Origin: Emticicia sp965283955
GTDB taxonomy: Bacteria > Bacteroidota > Bacteroidia > Cytophagales > Spirosomataceae
Direction of reading: 5' to 3'
Assembly (NCBI GenBank): GCA_965283955.1
Contig: CBDIQW010000001.1
Coordinates: 5,332,001 to 5,396,000 of the forward strand
Length of the DNA: 64,000 nt
Shown here: positions 36,439 to 44,634 of the stretch, in pieces
Position numbering within the stretch: position 1 is the first letter of the stretch
Layout of the letters: each line of letters starts with the position of its first letter
Notes under the pieces: generated by a model
Told to the model about the DNA's origin: nothing
The model's input: only the letters and a program-made list of their open reading frames with translations
Databases searched by the model: none
Made by a program: the position numbers and the translations under genes

Positions 36439-37129
36439 TTGATATGAAAGAATAATATTTACCCGCAATATAGGTCAAATAAAATATATCAGCAATATCG
36501 TTGTTATTAATTTTATCCACAGTATTTTTAAATAAGTTAATATCTAACAAAATATACTTATATTTTGTATAGTACTTATTTATTGTTAAATATTAATCAT
36601 TAAATTTTTGACAATTAATATTTAACAATAAAAAAATATGTATAAAAATATTGTTAAGTATATATTTAAAAATATTTTTCAAGATAAGATTTTACATAAT
36701 TAATTAAAAATATAAAACTTATTTATATAATAAGCCAATTTATATGTATAAATTTAAAAATAAAAATTATACTATTAAGGAATTAAAGAAAATAAAGATA
36801 AAACTATAAGAAAGTATTAAAAGTATTGTTTGTCGTGTATGAAAAATATTTTATAAGTGTATAAATATGTACGAATAGTATAATATTACAGAAAAGGTTT
36901 GGGTTTCAAAAGGTCTTGGAAATCGTTTTTAAGCGGTGTGTTTTACAAGAAATGATAAACTACCTTATCTGTAATCTTGGATGGCTTCAATGGAGTTATT
37001 TGGGGCTTAAAATTAGGTATCACTCGTTATTAATATAGCTGGAAGAATCTTTTTTATTCGATGATGAGGTGAAATTTTAATTTTTATGTCTAAAAATAAA
37101 GTTTATGGATAAATTTTAGTAGAAAATAT
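36439..37129. other. Very AT-rich non-coding region beside parA
   Basis: About 700 bases upstream of parA without a gene. It holds a canonical DnaA box TTATCCACA (36513-36521), a perfect 18-bp inverted repeat (36580-36597 and 36614-36631), further partial copies of TTGTTAAGTATAT (near 36653) and long A/T tracts. The composition and content resemble a plasmid or phage replication/partition origin. No replication initiator gene is present. Confidence 0.6.
36580..36631. repeat. Perfect 18-bp inverted repeat in AT-rich region
   Basis: TTATTGTTAAATATTAAT (36580-36597) and ATTAATATTTAACAATAA (36614-36631) with a 16-base spacer, 59 bases beyond a TTATCCACA DnaA box. Confidence 0.85.
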
Positions 37130-37171
37130 AAATCAAAAATGGAGAAAGTTGCCTTCCTCCATTTTTGATTT
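37130..37171 (-). terminator. Terminator of the B12-uptake operon
   Basis: Perfect 15-bp arms AAATCAAAAATGGAG and CTCCATTTTTGATTT about 30 bases beyond the minus-strand stop of the propeller lipoprotein gene. A T-rich stretch follows on the minus strand. Confidence 0.75.
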
Positions 37172-37199
37172 ATATAAAATGTCTGATTCGTTTTTTCTT

Positions 37200-38291
37200 T
37201 TATTTAAAATAAAATCCGCTTGGAGCTATCTCAACTTTTACTGAATCTATTAATGTTCCTGAGGTTTGGTATCTGAAAATATAACCTGCTTGTTTATATG
37301 ACGGAATCAAACTTGTGTAAATAATGTCACTTTCAGTGTCGAAGCCAACAGCGGTAAATGTTCTATTGATAAAAGTTTTACTTGTGCCGGCGGCAATATC
37401 AATAGCATTTACTTCTCCTTTAAGTTTATAACCATCGGCTGCATCATAAAAATTGTAGGTACAATAAAGTGTTTTTTTATCTTTACTGATGCTTAAACTG
37501 CTCGGAGATTTTTTATCATTCGTACCAGCTTTCAATTTTGTTTCCACTATTTTAGTCGTTGGATTAAACAACTTCAATTCTTTTTCGGCAATCATCCAAA
37601 TTTTATTTGACGCATCTAAAGTAAAATTACTTGGATTCGCACCTACTTCAATCGTAGCCGTTACTTCGTCCTTCTGTGTATCAATTACCTTAATTGTTTT
37701 CTGACTGCCAACATTACCAACGTAAGCCGTTGTACCAATTACCACAATACTCTCTGCTCCTTTATCAACTGGAATCTTTTTTGTGATTTTATTAGTGGAT
37801 AAGTCAAGCACTGCCACAAAGCCTTGTTTGTATGAATAGTCAGGGTTGAATGTATCCCAGCAAGTTATGTACGCTTTGTTAGCTCCAGCCTTAACCACTT
37901 TTCTTGGGTTATCTATTTCTCCTTTAATACTTGCTATACTTTTGAATGTACGAGCGTTGACAATTTCAATAGCATCTTTCCCATCGGTCGAATTATCTAC
38001 CAATATAATGCCTCTTTCGTCAATCTCTGAATAGTCAGTGATACCACCTGTAATCGAAGTATTGTTCTCTTTTAGGAAAATGTCAGTTGAGGCGGTTTTG
38101 CTACTTCGGGTCACTAATGAGAGCGTTCCGTTATTATCAAAAAAGTTTCCTGAGTTAATAATGAAGACTCCATCATCATACGGTTGTGCTGGAGTGCTTT
38201 CAGTCTTCTCGCAAGAGCTAAGTGCAATTGCAGTTAACGAAATCAAACTTAGATTTCTAAGTGTGCGTGTTGATAAAAAATTGTTTGTCAT
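37200..38291 (-). CDS. YncE-like beta-propeller surface lipoprotein, BtuG-like
   Basis: A 363-residue lipoprotein: the signal peptide ends in the lipobox L-S-S-C (Cys about 27), followed by an acidic, flexible linker. The rest is a repeated blade pattern (for example G-A-N-K-A-Y-I-T, G-T-T-A-Y-V-G-N, D-A-S-N-K-I-W-M-I) typical of seven-bladed YncE/DUF5074-type propellers. It lies just downstream of a BtuB-type TonB receptor controlled by a cobalamin riboswitch. In Bacteroides a similar propeller lipoprotein, BtuG, sits on BtuB and captures vitamin B12 with extreme affinity; that role here is inferred from context and fold. It is probably the last gene of the operon. Confidence 0.82.
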   Translation of the reverse strand: MTNNFLSTRTLRNLSLISLTAIALSSCEKTESTPAQPYDDGVFIINSGNFFDNNGTLSLVTRSSKTASTDIFLKENNTSITGGITDYSEIDERGIILVDNSTDGKDAIEIVNARTFKSIASIKGEIDNPRKVVKAGANKAYITCWDTFNPDYSYKQGFVAVLDLSTNKITKKIPVDKGAESIVVIGTTAYVGNVGSQKTIKVIDTQKDEVTATIEVGANPSNFTLDASNKIWMIAEKELKLFNPTTKIVETKLKAGTNDKKSPSSLSISKDKKTLYCTYNFYDAADGYKLKGEVNAIDIAAGTSKTFINRTFTAVGFDTESDIIYTSLIPSYKQAGYIFRYQTSGTLIDSVKVEIAPSGFYFK

Positions 38292-38442
38292 TTTTCTTTG
38301 GGCGGACCTACCGCAATTTTATATGAAAACTTACTATTAATGCTTTTTGATTGTTTGCTGATGTTGAGAATAATTTGCTCTACTACAAATAAAATTCCTC
38401 TATCCGTGGCACGCAACTGCATTCCACGGAATATCAGCGTGT

Positions 38443-40494
38443 CTAATGGAAATTGAATACCGCTGCCAGTTGAAAGTTGATACCAGGCATGGCATTGCGT
38501 TTGACATTCGGATAAACGGTGTTCGTAAGATTATTAGCCTGAAAAATTAAGTTAGCATCTTGCGATATAATTTTGATTTTGTGTGTAAAAGTTGAGTTGA
38601 GGATAAAGTATGACGGGAAAGGCTTACCTGAGTGGTCGAAGGTGAAATAGCGTTCAGAATTGAACACCCCTTGTAGGCTGGCATTCCAACGTTTTTGTCC
38701 ATAATAGATACTGCCAGAAACCGCATGGCGAGGCACATAGATAAGTTGCTTACCGATGAGGTCTTGAGCATAGACATCATACACTTTTTGTTGTGAAGCA
38801 TTGGTGAGTGAGTATGCCAAAATTAAACCCGCAGTTTTCTGCTGAATAAAATCGTTGTATTTGAGAGAAGAACTAAACTCTAAACCTTTGCTCAAAACCT
38901 GTTGTAGGTTTTCTACCCGATAATTTTTTTCAGGATTCCAGTATGTCCAGTTGTCGATAAGGTTATGGAAAGCATTGACCGAAAAAGAAGATTTGAAATA
39001 TTGTCCGTGCAGTTGTTTATACTCCAAACCTATTTCTTTATTAAAGCCATTTTCGGGTTGAATATCAATATTGCCCAAAACTTTCCAGTACCGTTCGTTT
39101 AAAGTAGGAAGTCTATAACTACGAGCTACATTTCCTAAGAACTCCAATTGTTGAGTTTTATTCGCAAAAAGATTTAAAACGAATCCAAATGCGGGTGTAA
39201 ATGGAGCTTTGTATCGACTTGAAAGTGCTTGTCTTAGGTTAAGCGTCGTAATAATTCTATTTGGTTGATTATTCCATTCAAATGATTTACGGATAAGAGC
39301 AAATACATCGCCACGGTTTTCGTGAATGATATCAGGCCCGTAACCATCAACTCTGGTGGCATAATGAACGAATTCACCACCAGTTCTGACGGTCAAACGG
39401 GCGTCGTTTTTATGGCTAATAAAGTCATGTTCGGTTCTAATGATGTATCGGTCGGTTGAGGCATTGCTTGGATTTAAGAAATCACCTTTGCCATAATCTA
39501 AAATATCTCTAATGAAACCAAGCTTTATTGAAGTATTATTGAGTTGTGTTCCGCCAATAAATCTTAATGCTTGTGTTTGAGTAATTTCTCTAAAATCAAT
39601 GATACTCGGTTGAATTGTTAGCTTATTATCAGTAAGCCAAGCATTGAGGTAAATAAGTCGATAGGAAGATTTTTTATTCGTATTAAATCTAAAATATAAA
39701 TCTTGTACGAGTCCTTTTTGAGTGGTTTCTGATGGTTCGATAGCGTATTCACGACCATTCCTGTCAATTCTTGATTCATTGAGTGCTGGAGTTTTACCGT
39801 CAAAGTTTCTGATGCTTCCACCATAGAAAAGTGTTTTTCCGTTGAGTTCACCACTTTTATAGATTTTGCTGAAGCGTAATCCCGCATTCAGATTTCCACT
39901 CCTAAAACTTCCGTATTGTCCGCCAACCACTGCGTTTACTCCTTTGTTATTCCAGTTAGGTACAGAACTTAGTAAAATACTGCCACCAACTGCATCGCTA
40001 CCCACACAACTTGCCGACGACCCATACTGAATAGCCATTTGGTCGAAGCCCATTAGTGGAATTGTGGATAAATCTGACAGCCCGACTGTTGGTGAATTGA
40101 TGTTTAGACCATTCCAAAGTACTGCCGTATGGTTTGCAGAAGTTCCTCGGAAAGAAATGGTTGTGAGCTGGCCAGAACCATAAGATTTCAAGGCAATAGG
40201 TGCTTGGAACTGCAAATAATCCGACAAGTTTTGGTACTGAAATCGAGCTAAGTTTATGGAGTCAATTTTCTGTACTTTTAATCCCGCCATGAATTTTTCT
40301 GGCGAAAATCCGAACACCTGAACTTCGTTTAATTGCTGACAATCCTTGCAATCGGGTGATGAAATTTCTTGAGAAAAAGCCCCTACTGATATACCAAAGC
40401 TCCAGCCCAAAAGTAAGACTTTGGGAATATAATTCTGGCTTTTTTTTGCCAGTTTCTTGATACGCCACAAGGCGGCGTTCGCAGGATTTTGCAT
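38443..40494 (-). CDS. btuB: TonB-dependent vitamin B12 receptor
   Basis: A 683-residue outer-membrane receptor. A long basic N terminus is followed by a signal segment (V-L-L-L-G-W-S-F-G-I-S-V-G-A-F-S-Q, about 26-42). The plug domain starts L-N-E-V-Q-V-F-G (about 54-61) and includes I-S-F-R-G-T-S-A-N-H-T-A-V-L-W-N-G-L-N (about 112-130) and G-S-D-A-V-G-G-S-I-L-L. The 22-strand barrel ends with a C-terminal phenylalanine-type residue (A-A-V-F-N-F-H). The cobalamin riboswitch 150 bases upstream identifies the substrate as a corrinoid. No carboxypeptidase-like extension is present, so it is not a SusC-type receptor. Cotranscribed with the propeller lipoprotein. Confidence 0.9.
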   Translation of the reverse strand: MQNPANAALWRIKKLAKKSQNYIPKVLLLGWSFGISVGAFSQEISSPDCKDCQQLNEVQVFGFSPEKFMAGLKVQKIDSINLARFQYQNLSDYLQFQAPIALKSYGSGQLTTISFRGTSANHTAVLWNGLNINSPTVGLSDLSTIPLMGFDQMAIQYGSSASCVGSDAVGGSILLSSVPNWNNKGVNAVVGGQYGSFRSGNLNAGLRFSKIYKSGELNGKTLFYGGSIRNFDGKTPALNESRIDRNGREYAIEPSETTQKGLVQDLYFRFNTNKKSSYRLIYLNAWLTDNKLTIQPSIIDFREITQTQALRFIGGTQLNNTSIKLGFIRDILDYGKGDFLNPSNASTDRYIIRTEHDFISHKNDARLTVRTGGEFVHYATRVDGYGPDIIHENRGDVFALIRKSFEWNNQPNRIITTLNLRQALSSRYKAPFTPAFGFVLNLFANKTQQLEFLGNVARSYRLPTLNERYWKVLGNIDIQPENGFNKEIGLEYKQLHGQYFKSSFSVNAFHNLIDNWTYWNPEKNYRVENLQQVLSKGLEFSSSLKYNDFIQQKTAGLILAYSLTNASQQKVYDVYAQDLIGKQLIYVPRHAVSGSIYYGQKRWNASLQGVFNSERYFTFDHSGKPFPSYFILNSTFTHKIKIISQDANLIFQANNLTNTVYPNVKRNAMPGINFQLAAVFNFH

Positions 40495-40645
40495 TTGAAA
40501 ATAGAATAAAATTATTCTTCAAAAAGCATACTTCAGACCCAAATAAAGGTTGGTCAAGTCGGTGCTTTTCGACTAATAAAAAACAAGGATTTTGAAAATG
40601 ATTCGCAACATTGCTCTTCCTCCGAAAGCAAATGATACATACGAA

Positions 40646-40882
40646 ATATGGCAGGTCTCCTGACTCACCTCACTGATTGCGACACCTTCCCGCTTGGTTA
40701 GAAGCAGTGGTAAAGCTAAGCATGCCATAGACAAGGCAATCAGTTTTCAGAACCGAAATTCTGAGGAGGTTTACAGTTGCGGGGACAGTTCTCGATTGGA
40801 GCATTGCTGCTTGACGAGATTCCCTATTAAGCTAAAAGCAAAAAGAAGTTTTGCCGATAGCACCGTAATTCATAAACAAAGG
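40646..40882 (-). promoter_or_regulatory. Cobalamin (AdoCbl) riboswitch
   Basis: Read on the minus strand, the conserved blocks appear in order: GTCCCCGCAACTGTAA, CCACTGCTTCT (B12-box region), AAGCGGGAAGGTGTCGC and GAGTCAGGAGACCTGCC. These are the hallmark sequences of the cobalamin riboswitch. It would sense adenosylcobalamin and turn off the downstream btuB-propeller operon. About 150 bases separate it from the btuB start codon. Confidence 0.95.
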
Positions 40883-40884
40883 TA
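40877..40884 (-). promoter_or_regulatory. -7 element of the btuB operon promoter
   Basis: TACCTTTG on the minus strand overlaps the predicted 5' edge of the riboswitch, placing the transcription start a few bases inside the leader. The -33 element is weak. Confidence 0.55.
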
Positions 40885-40940
40885 ATGGAATAAATTTGAT
40901 TCTGAAAACAGAAGATAGGATTTGTAGTTGTAGAGGATAA

Positions 40941-40979
40941 AAAAAACGGCCAAAACAAACGTTATGTGTTTTGGCCGTT
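40941..40979 (-). terminator. Rho-independent terminator after the XRE gene
   Basis: On the minus strand the stem AACGGCCAAAAC / GTTTTGGCCGTT is followed by eight T. Its first arm overlaps the stop codon of the regulator gene. Confidence 0.88.
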
Positions 40980-41450
40980 AAGGTATTTTATAATGAATCT
41001 CAATTTGGGATAATATTTTTTCAGTTGGTCTTGAACTCCTGAATTGTTCCATCTGTGAAGACAACCATGATACGAGCAATGCGTCTGTGGTCTCGGTGCG
41101 AGGGGGGGATTTCGAAGGATTCAGATTTTGTTGTGCTGTATTAAGCTCTGGCATTTTTCTTTCATTCGATTCTCGTGGCGAATACTCTGGGCGTTTTATG
41201 CTCGTAAGTGTCTGACTTACAGGTACTTGAGTAGGTGTTTTAGTCGTTGTTTCATCTTCTTCCAAAACCAATTGAAACCTAATTCGGGGTATCTACGGTA
41301 CATTTTCTGTACAATTTCCAAACTTGGCTTGTTTCTATCAGATAAAATGTGTGAAATACTCGGACGAGGTACACCGATCTCGTCAGCAAACTTGGTGGAT
41401 GTTAAATCTTGCTCACTTATGAAGCGTCTGATTTTTTCGTTGAGGTTCAT
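40978..41450 (-). CDS. XRE-family helix-turn-helix protein, frameshifted near 41265
   Basis: About 157 codons. The N-terminal 60 residues (L-N-E-K-I-R-R-F-I-S ... S-T-K-F-A-D-E-I-G-V-P-R-P-S-I-S-H-I-L-S-D-R-N-K-P-S-L) are a clear Cro/C1-type HTH. The frame breaks in the A run at 41264-41267 (T run on the coding strand); restoring one base reads F-N-W-F-L-E-E-D-E-T. The C-terminal half is Ser/Thr/Pro-rich and probably disordered. A TAnnTTTG element lies only 8 bases before the start codon and a TTTCA-CATAA-TGAAA palindrome sits just upstream, suggesting autoregulation. Targets unknown. Confidence 0.82.
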
Positions 41451-41457
41451 TTTGTTA

Positions 41458-41489
41458 CAAAGTTAAATTATGAATTTCACATAATGAAA
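41458..41489 (-). promoter_or_regulatory. -7 element and candidate operator of the XRE gene
   Basis: TAACTTTG (minus strand, 41458-41465) would start transcription almost at the ATG. The interrupted palindrome TTTCA-CATAA-TGAAA (41475-41489) overlaps the expected -10 to -33 interval and could bind the regulator itself. No clear -33 element. Confidence 0.4.
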
Positions 41490-41569
41490 CAGTATAAAAG
41501 AGTAAATAGTTACAATTATAAACTGATTATGTACAAATATAAATAGTTTGAGAATGTAAACCAAATACT

Positions 41570-41630
41570 TTTGTAAATATATTTTTAAATTTGTAAATAG
41601 CATCTATTTACAGGGTGTTTACAAATATTA
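41570..41630. repeat. Cluster of TTTGTAAATA motifs
   Basis: Two direct copies of TTTGTAAATA at 41570-41579 and 41590-41599 are exactly 20 bases apart. Two inverted partial copies follow (TATTTACA at 41605-41612 and GTTTACAAATA near 41617-41627). This is a possible multi-site operator; the binding protein is unknown. Confidence 0.5.
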
Positions 41631-41635
41631 ATACG

Positions 41636-41655
41636 TTGATTATCAGTTGTTTATG
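41636..41655. repeat. Copy of the recurring TTGATAATCA-type 20-mer
   Basis: TTGATTATCAGTTGTTTATG, in the long intergenic region between the XRE gene and the candidate small RNA. Confidence 0.5.
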
Positions 41656-41820
41656 AAGTATTTTTTGTGCTTCATATGTTTTTAAAAGTTGGCTCAAGTA
41701 AAGTCAAGATTTTTGATTTGAATTTTGTAAAATTGAGAATAGTAGCATTTATTTGATTTAAATGAAGGATATGAAAGGAAGTACATAAGTAAATAAAATT
41801 TGAAAATAATTGCCAAATGT

Positions 41821-41851
41821 TTTGTTTTTAATACAAATGGTTTTATCTTTG
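41821..41851 (+). promoter_or_regulatory. Strong orphan promoter
   Basis: TTTG (41821-41824), a 19-base spacer and TATCTTTG (41844-41851) form a near-perfect Bacteroidetes promoter. No protein gene starts within 500 bases downstream, but a terminator follows at 42009. Confidence 0.75.
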
Positions 41852-41856
41852 TAAAC

Positions 41857-42039
41857 ACAAAGTCAGTGAAAATAACAAGTGCTTTTCTAAATAAATTAAA
41901 AAACTATCGGCTTACGTTGCTTTTCTAATTAAAAGAATTTTAAGAAAAATTTAAGTAAAGGTTTACATTGAGGGTAGCAATACCAACAATTTGGGATTCA
42001 ATCGTCATAAACTCCTATCTTTCTGAGGTAGGAGTTTTT
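41857..42039 (+). ncRNA. Candidate small RNA between promoter and terminator
   Basis: A consensus promoter ending at 41851 and a hairpin terminator at 42009-42039 bracket about 180 bases with no convincing coding frame. The interval contains two similar 15-base segments TGCTTTTCTAA[AT][TA]AA (near 41880 and 41920). A small RNA, or a leader transcript for the ClC gene that ends prematurely, would fit. No known RNA family is recognised. Confidence 0.4.
42009..42039 (+). terminator. Rho-independent terminator of the candidate small RNA
   Basis: AAACTCCTA and TAGGAGTTT arms with an 11-base loop, followed by TTATTTTA. Confidence 0.75.
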
Positions 42040-42222
42040 ATTTTACTAACGATCTATTCTTTACTTAATCTGCTATTTTGTCTTTCATGTTTGTATTTGC
42101 TGCCTAATATTCCATGCAAATTACTAATCGTCAGATTCGTGTATTGGCCTTCGGAGTCGCAAAAAATATTTCTGGCTTAATCTAAATATGGGATATTTTG
42201 TACTTCTGGATTTTGATGTACT

Positions 42223-42354
42223 GACGTATTCGCCATTATTTTACCAGACTCATTCGCAACACCTAACAAATTAATCGTAATTTAGAGCGAGCTTTGAAAT
42301 ACGGGTATAAAAAACGACATATTCGCCAATTAATTACCCAACGCATTCGCAACA
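42223..42354. repeat. Degenerate 39-bp direct repeat upstream of the ClC gene
   Basis: 42223-42261 and 42316-42354 share GAC[GA]TATTCGCCA at their left ends and [GC]CATTCGCAACA-like right ends with a diverged middle. They are 93 bases apart. Confidence 0.5.
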
Positions 42355-42416
42355 AAAACTTTTTAATATATAATCTAAGTCTTCTCCCCTACACAGGAGA
42401 GATTAAACAGAACTAT

Positions 42417-43706
42417 ATGGTAAAGAACAATAATACAAGAGAGCAGATAGAACTAATACGACATATATTCCGAAGCATTTTATTGGTTACTCCCATAGCA
42501 ATTTTAATAGGTTTGTTAGTTGCATTATTTTTGTGGATGCTTGATTATGCAACCGAGCTTAGATGGAATAATAATTGGTTGATTTATCTATTGCCACTTT
42601 CAGGAATTGTTATCACGATGTTATATCAGTCTTACGGAAAAGGAACTGAGGCAGGAAATAATTTAATCATTAATGAAATACATGAAAGCACTGAAAATGG
42701 GGTGCCTTTGAGAATGACACCTATCATTATTTTCACCACGGTCTTTACTCATTTGTTTGGTGGTTCGGCTGGTAGAGAAGGAACAGCAGTGCAAATTGGT
42801 GGAAGTATCGCTTCTTATTTTTCGAGAATCATTAGACTCTCAAAAAGTGATAATAGCGTATTGCTCATGGCTGGAATTGCGGCTGGTTTTGGGGCGGTTT
42901 TTGGAACCCCAATTGCAGGGGCAGTTTTTGCTTTAGAAGTGTTGTCTATTGGGCGTATCAAGTATGATGCTCTATTGCCGTGTTTGTTTGCTGCTATCGT
43001 GGCTGATGTTGTTTGTACTGCCTGTGGAATTACGCATACAGACTATTATATCAACTATCATCAATCTGCTTCGTGGTTAAAATCTTCAGTTGATTTTGTT
43101 TTGATTGCAAAAGTTATATTATCAGGTATTGCCTTTGGTTTAGCAGCGATGCTGTTTGTTAAAACCTCAGATATTATCAAAGAAACAAGTAGTAAGTTTA
43201 TCAAACAAAAATGGATTGTACCTATTGTTGGCGGAGGATTAGTTTTAGCGATAAGTTATTTGCTTGGTACAACTGATTATCTTGGATTGGGTGTAAAAAC
43301 TCAAAGTGGAAGCGGTGTTAGTATTGTATCGGCATTTAATGAAGATGGTGTAGAGGCATTTAGTTGGTTTTGGAAATTGCTACTTACTTCAATCACTCTT
43401 AGTATGGGTTTTAAAGGTGGAGAGGTAACGCCACTTTTCTTTATTGGAGCAACCCTGGGAAATTCATTAGCGGTTTTGTTAGGTTGTCCGATTGACCTTA
43501 TGGCAGGATTAGGCTTTATTGCGGTCTTTGCAGCTGCAACCAATACTCCTTTGGCAAGTATCATTTTAGGGGTTGAATTATTTGGCGGTGAATATATCCT
43601 GTTTTACGCTATTTCATGTGTTGTGTCGTATTATTTTAGTGGCAGTAAGGGAATTTATCACTCGCAGCGTGTAGAGGTCTCTAAGAGCTTAAAAATGAAT
43701 AAGTAA
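42417..43706 (+). CDS. ClC-family chloride channel/transporter
   Basis: A 429-residue membrane protein with about 10-12 hydrophobic helices. The ClC ion-pathway signature reads G-S-A-G-R-E-G-T (gating glutamate Glu121 from the chosen start), a variant of G-x-x-G-x-E-G-P. A second ClC block, G-F-K-G-G-E-V-T-P-L-F, is near residue 340. The G-R-E-G-T form is typical of the YfeO-like voltage-gated chloride channel subfamily, without CBS domains. The ATG at 42417 is chosen because codons before it (from a TTG at 42294) encode a basic, non-conserved stretch that overlaps an upstream repeat. Whether it is a channel or a Cl-/H+ or fluoride transporter cannot be decided. Confidence 0.9.
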   Translation: MVKNNNTREQIELIRHIFRSILLVTPIAILIGLLVALFLWMLDYATELRWNNNWLIYLLPLSGIVITMLYQSYGKGTEAGNNLIINEIHESTENGVPLRMTPIIIFTTVFTHLFGGSAGREGTAVQIGGSIASYFSRIIRLSKSDNSVLLMAGIAAGFGAVFGTPIAGAVFALEVLSIGRIKYDALLPCLFAAIVADVVCTACGITHTDYYINYHQSASWLKSSVDFVLIAKVILSGIAFGLAAMLFVKTSDIIKETSSKFIKQKWIVPIVGGGLVLAISYLLGTTDYLGLGVKTQSGSGVSIVSAFNEDGVEAFSWFWKLLLTSITLSMGFKGGEVTPLFFIGATLGNSLAVLLGCPIDLMAGLGFIAVFAAATNTPLASIILGVELFGGEYILFYAISCVVSYYFSGSKGIYHSQRVEVSKSLKMNK

Positions 43707-43761
43707 GAATAAGTTGAGGAGGATAATATATATGTTTTTGGTAAATAGTCAGCATTTATCA

Positions 43762-43797
43762 AAAATGCCCATTCAAACTAATTTGAATGGGCATTTT
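43762..43797. terminator. Bidirectional terminator between ClC gene and dapD
   Basis: Perfect 16-bp arms AAAATGCCCATTCAAA and TTTGAATGGGCATTTT around CTAA, placed between two convergent genes. Confidence 0.9.
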
Positions 43798-43823
43798 GTG
43801 TAAAAAAACTCGTTGTTTTTATC

Positions 43824-44634
43824 TTAAACGGAAACGTTATTTTCTCTTAAAGCTTCATTAAGTGATGTTTTTAAGTCAGTGCTTGCCTTTCTTTGTCCAA
43901 TAATTAAAGCACAAGGAACTCCAAATTCACCTGCAGGATATTTTTTTGGTAACATTCCTGGAATAACTACCGAGTTATCAGGTACATATCCGATATATTC
44001 AGTGCCAGTATTTACATCAATTATCTTTGAACTACCTGTAATTGTTACACCAGCACCAAGAACTGCTCTTTTTCCAACTCTTGCACCTTCTACAACAATA
44101 CATCTTGAACCAATAAATGCACCATCTTCAATAATTACAGGTGAAGCCTGAGGTGGTTCAAGCACTCCGCCAATACCAACGCCACCACTAAGGTGAACAT
44201 CTTTACCGATTTGAGCGACAACTTCCTACAGTCGCCCAAGTATCAACCATGGTACCTTCGTCTACATAAGCTCCAATATTTACATAGACTTGGCATTATG
44301 ATACCACGTTCTTGGCCAAATAAGCACCATAACGAGCAACGGCTGGAGGTACAACTCGTACACCTAATTTATCGTAGCCAGTTTTTAGTTTCATTTTATC
44401 GTGGTATTCAAAAATACCAACTTCTTGTACCGACATTTGTTGCATTGGGAAGTAGAGGATAATTGCTTTCTTTACCCAGTCATTAGTTTGCCATCCATCT
44501 GCTGTTGGCTCTGCCACTCTAAGTTCTCCTTTATCAACCAAATCAACTATTTCTTTAATAGTATCTTGCGTACTTTGTTCTTTTAATAATTCACGGTTAT
44601 CCCATGCTTTTTCGATGATTTCTCTTTGATTCAT
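43824..44634 (-). CDS. dapD: Tetrahydrodipicolinate N-succinyltransferase, three frameshifts
   Basis: DapD transfers succinyl from succinyl-CoA to tetrahydrodipicolinate in lysine and diaminopimelate synthesis. The N-terminal half ([24 protein letters not shown]) and the left-handed beta-helix ([22 protein letters not shown]) are both clear. Between them lie three indels: one base missing near 44302, and single extra bases at 44287 and 44217. Corrected, the joints read [20 protein letters not shown] and [11 protein letters not shown]. Total about 270 aa is normal. The gene is monocistronic with its own promoter and terminator. Confidence 0.93.

Noticed and set aside
41968..42180. 70-codon frame starting TTG upstream of the ClC gene
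   Set aside because: It runs through a hairpin terminator, has no good start and shows no protein-like composition beyond chance hydrophobicity.
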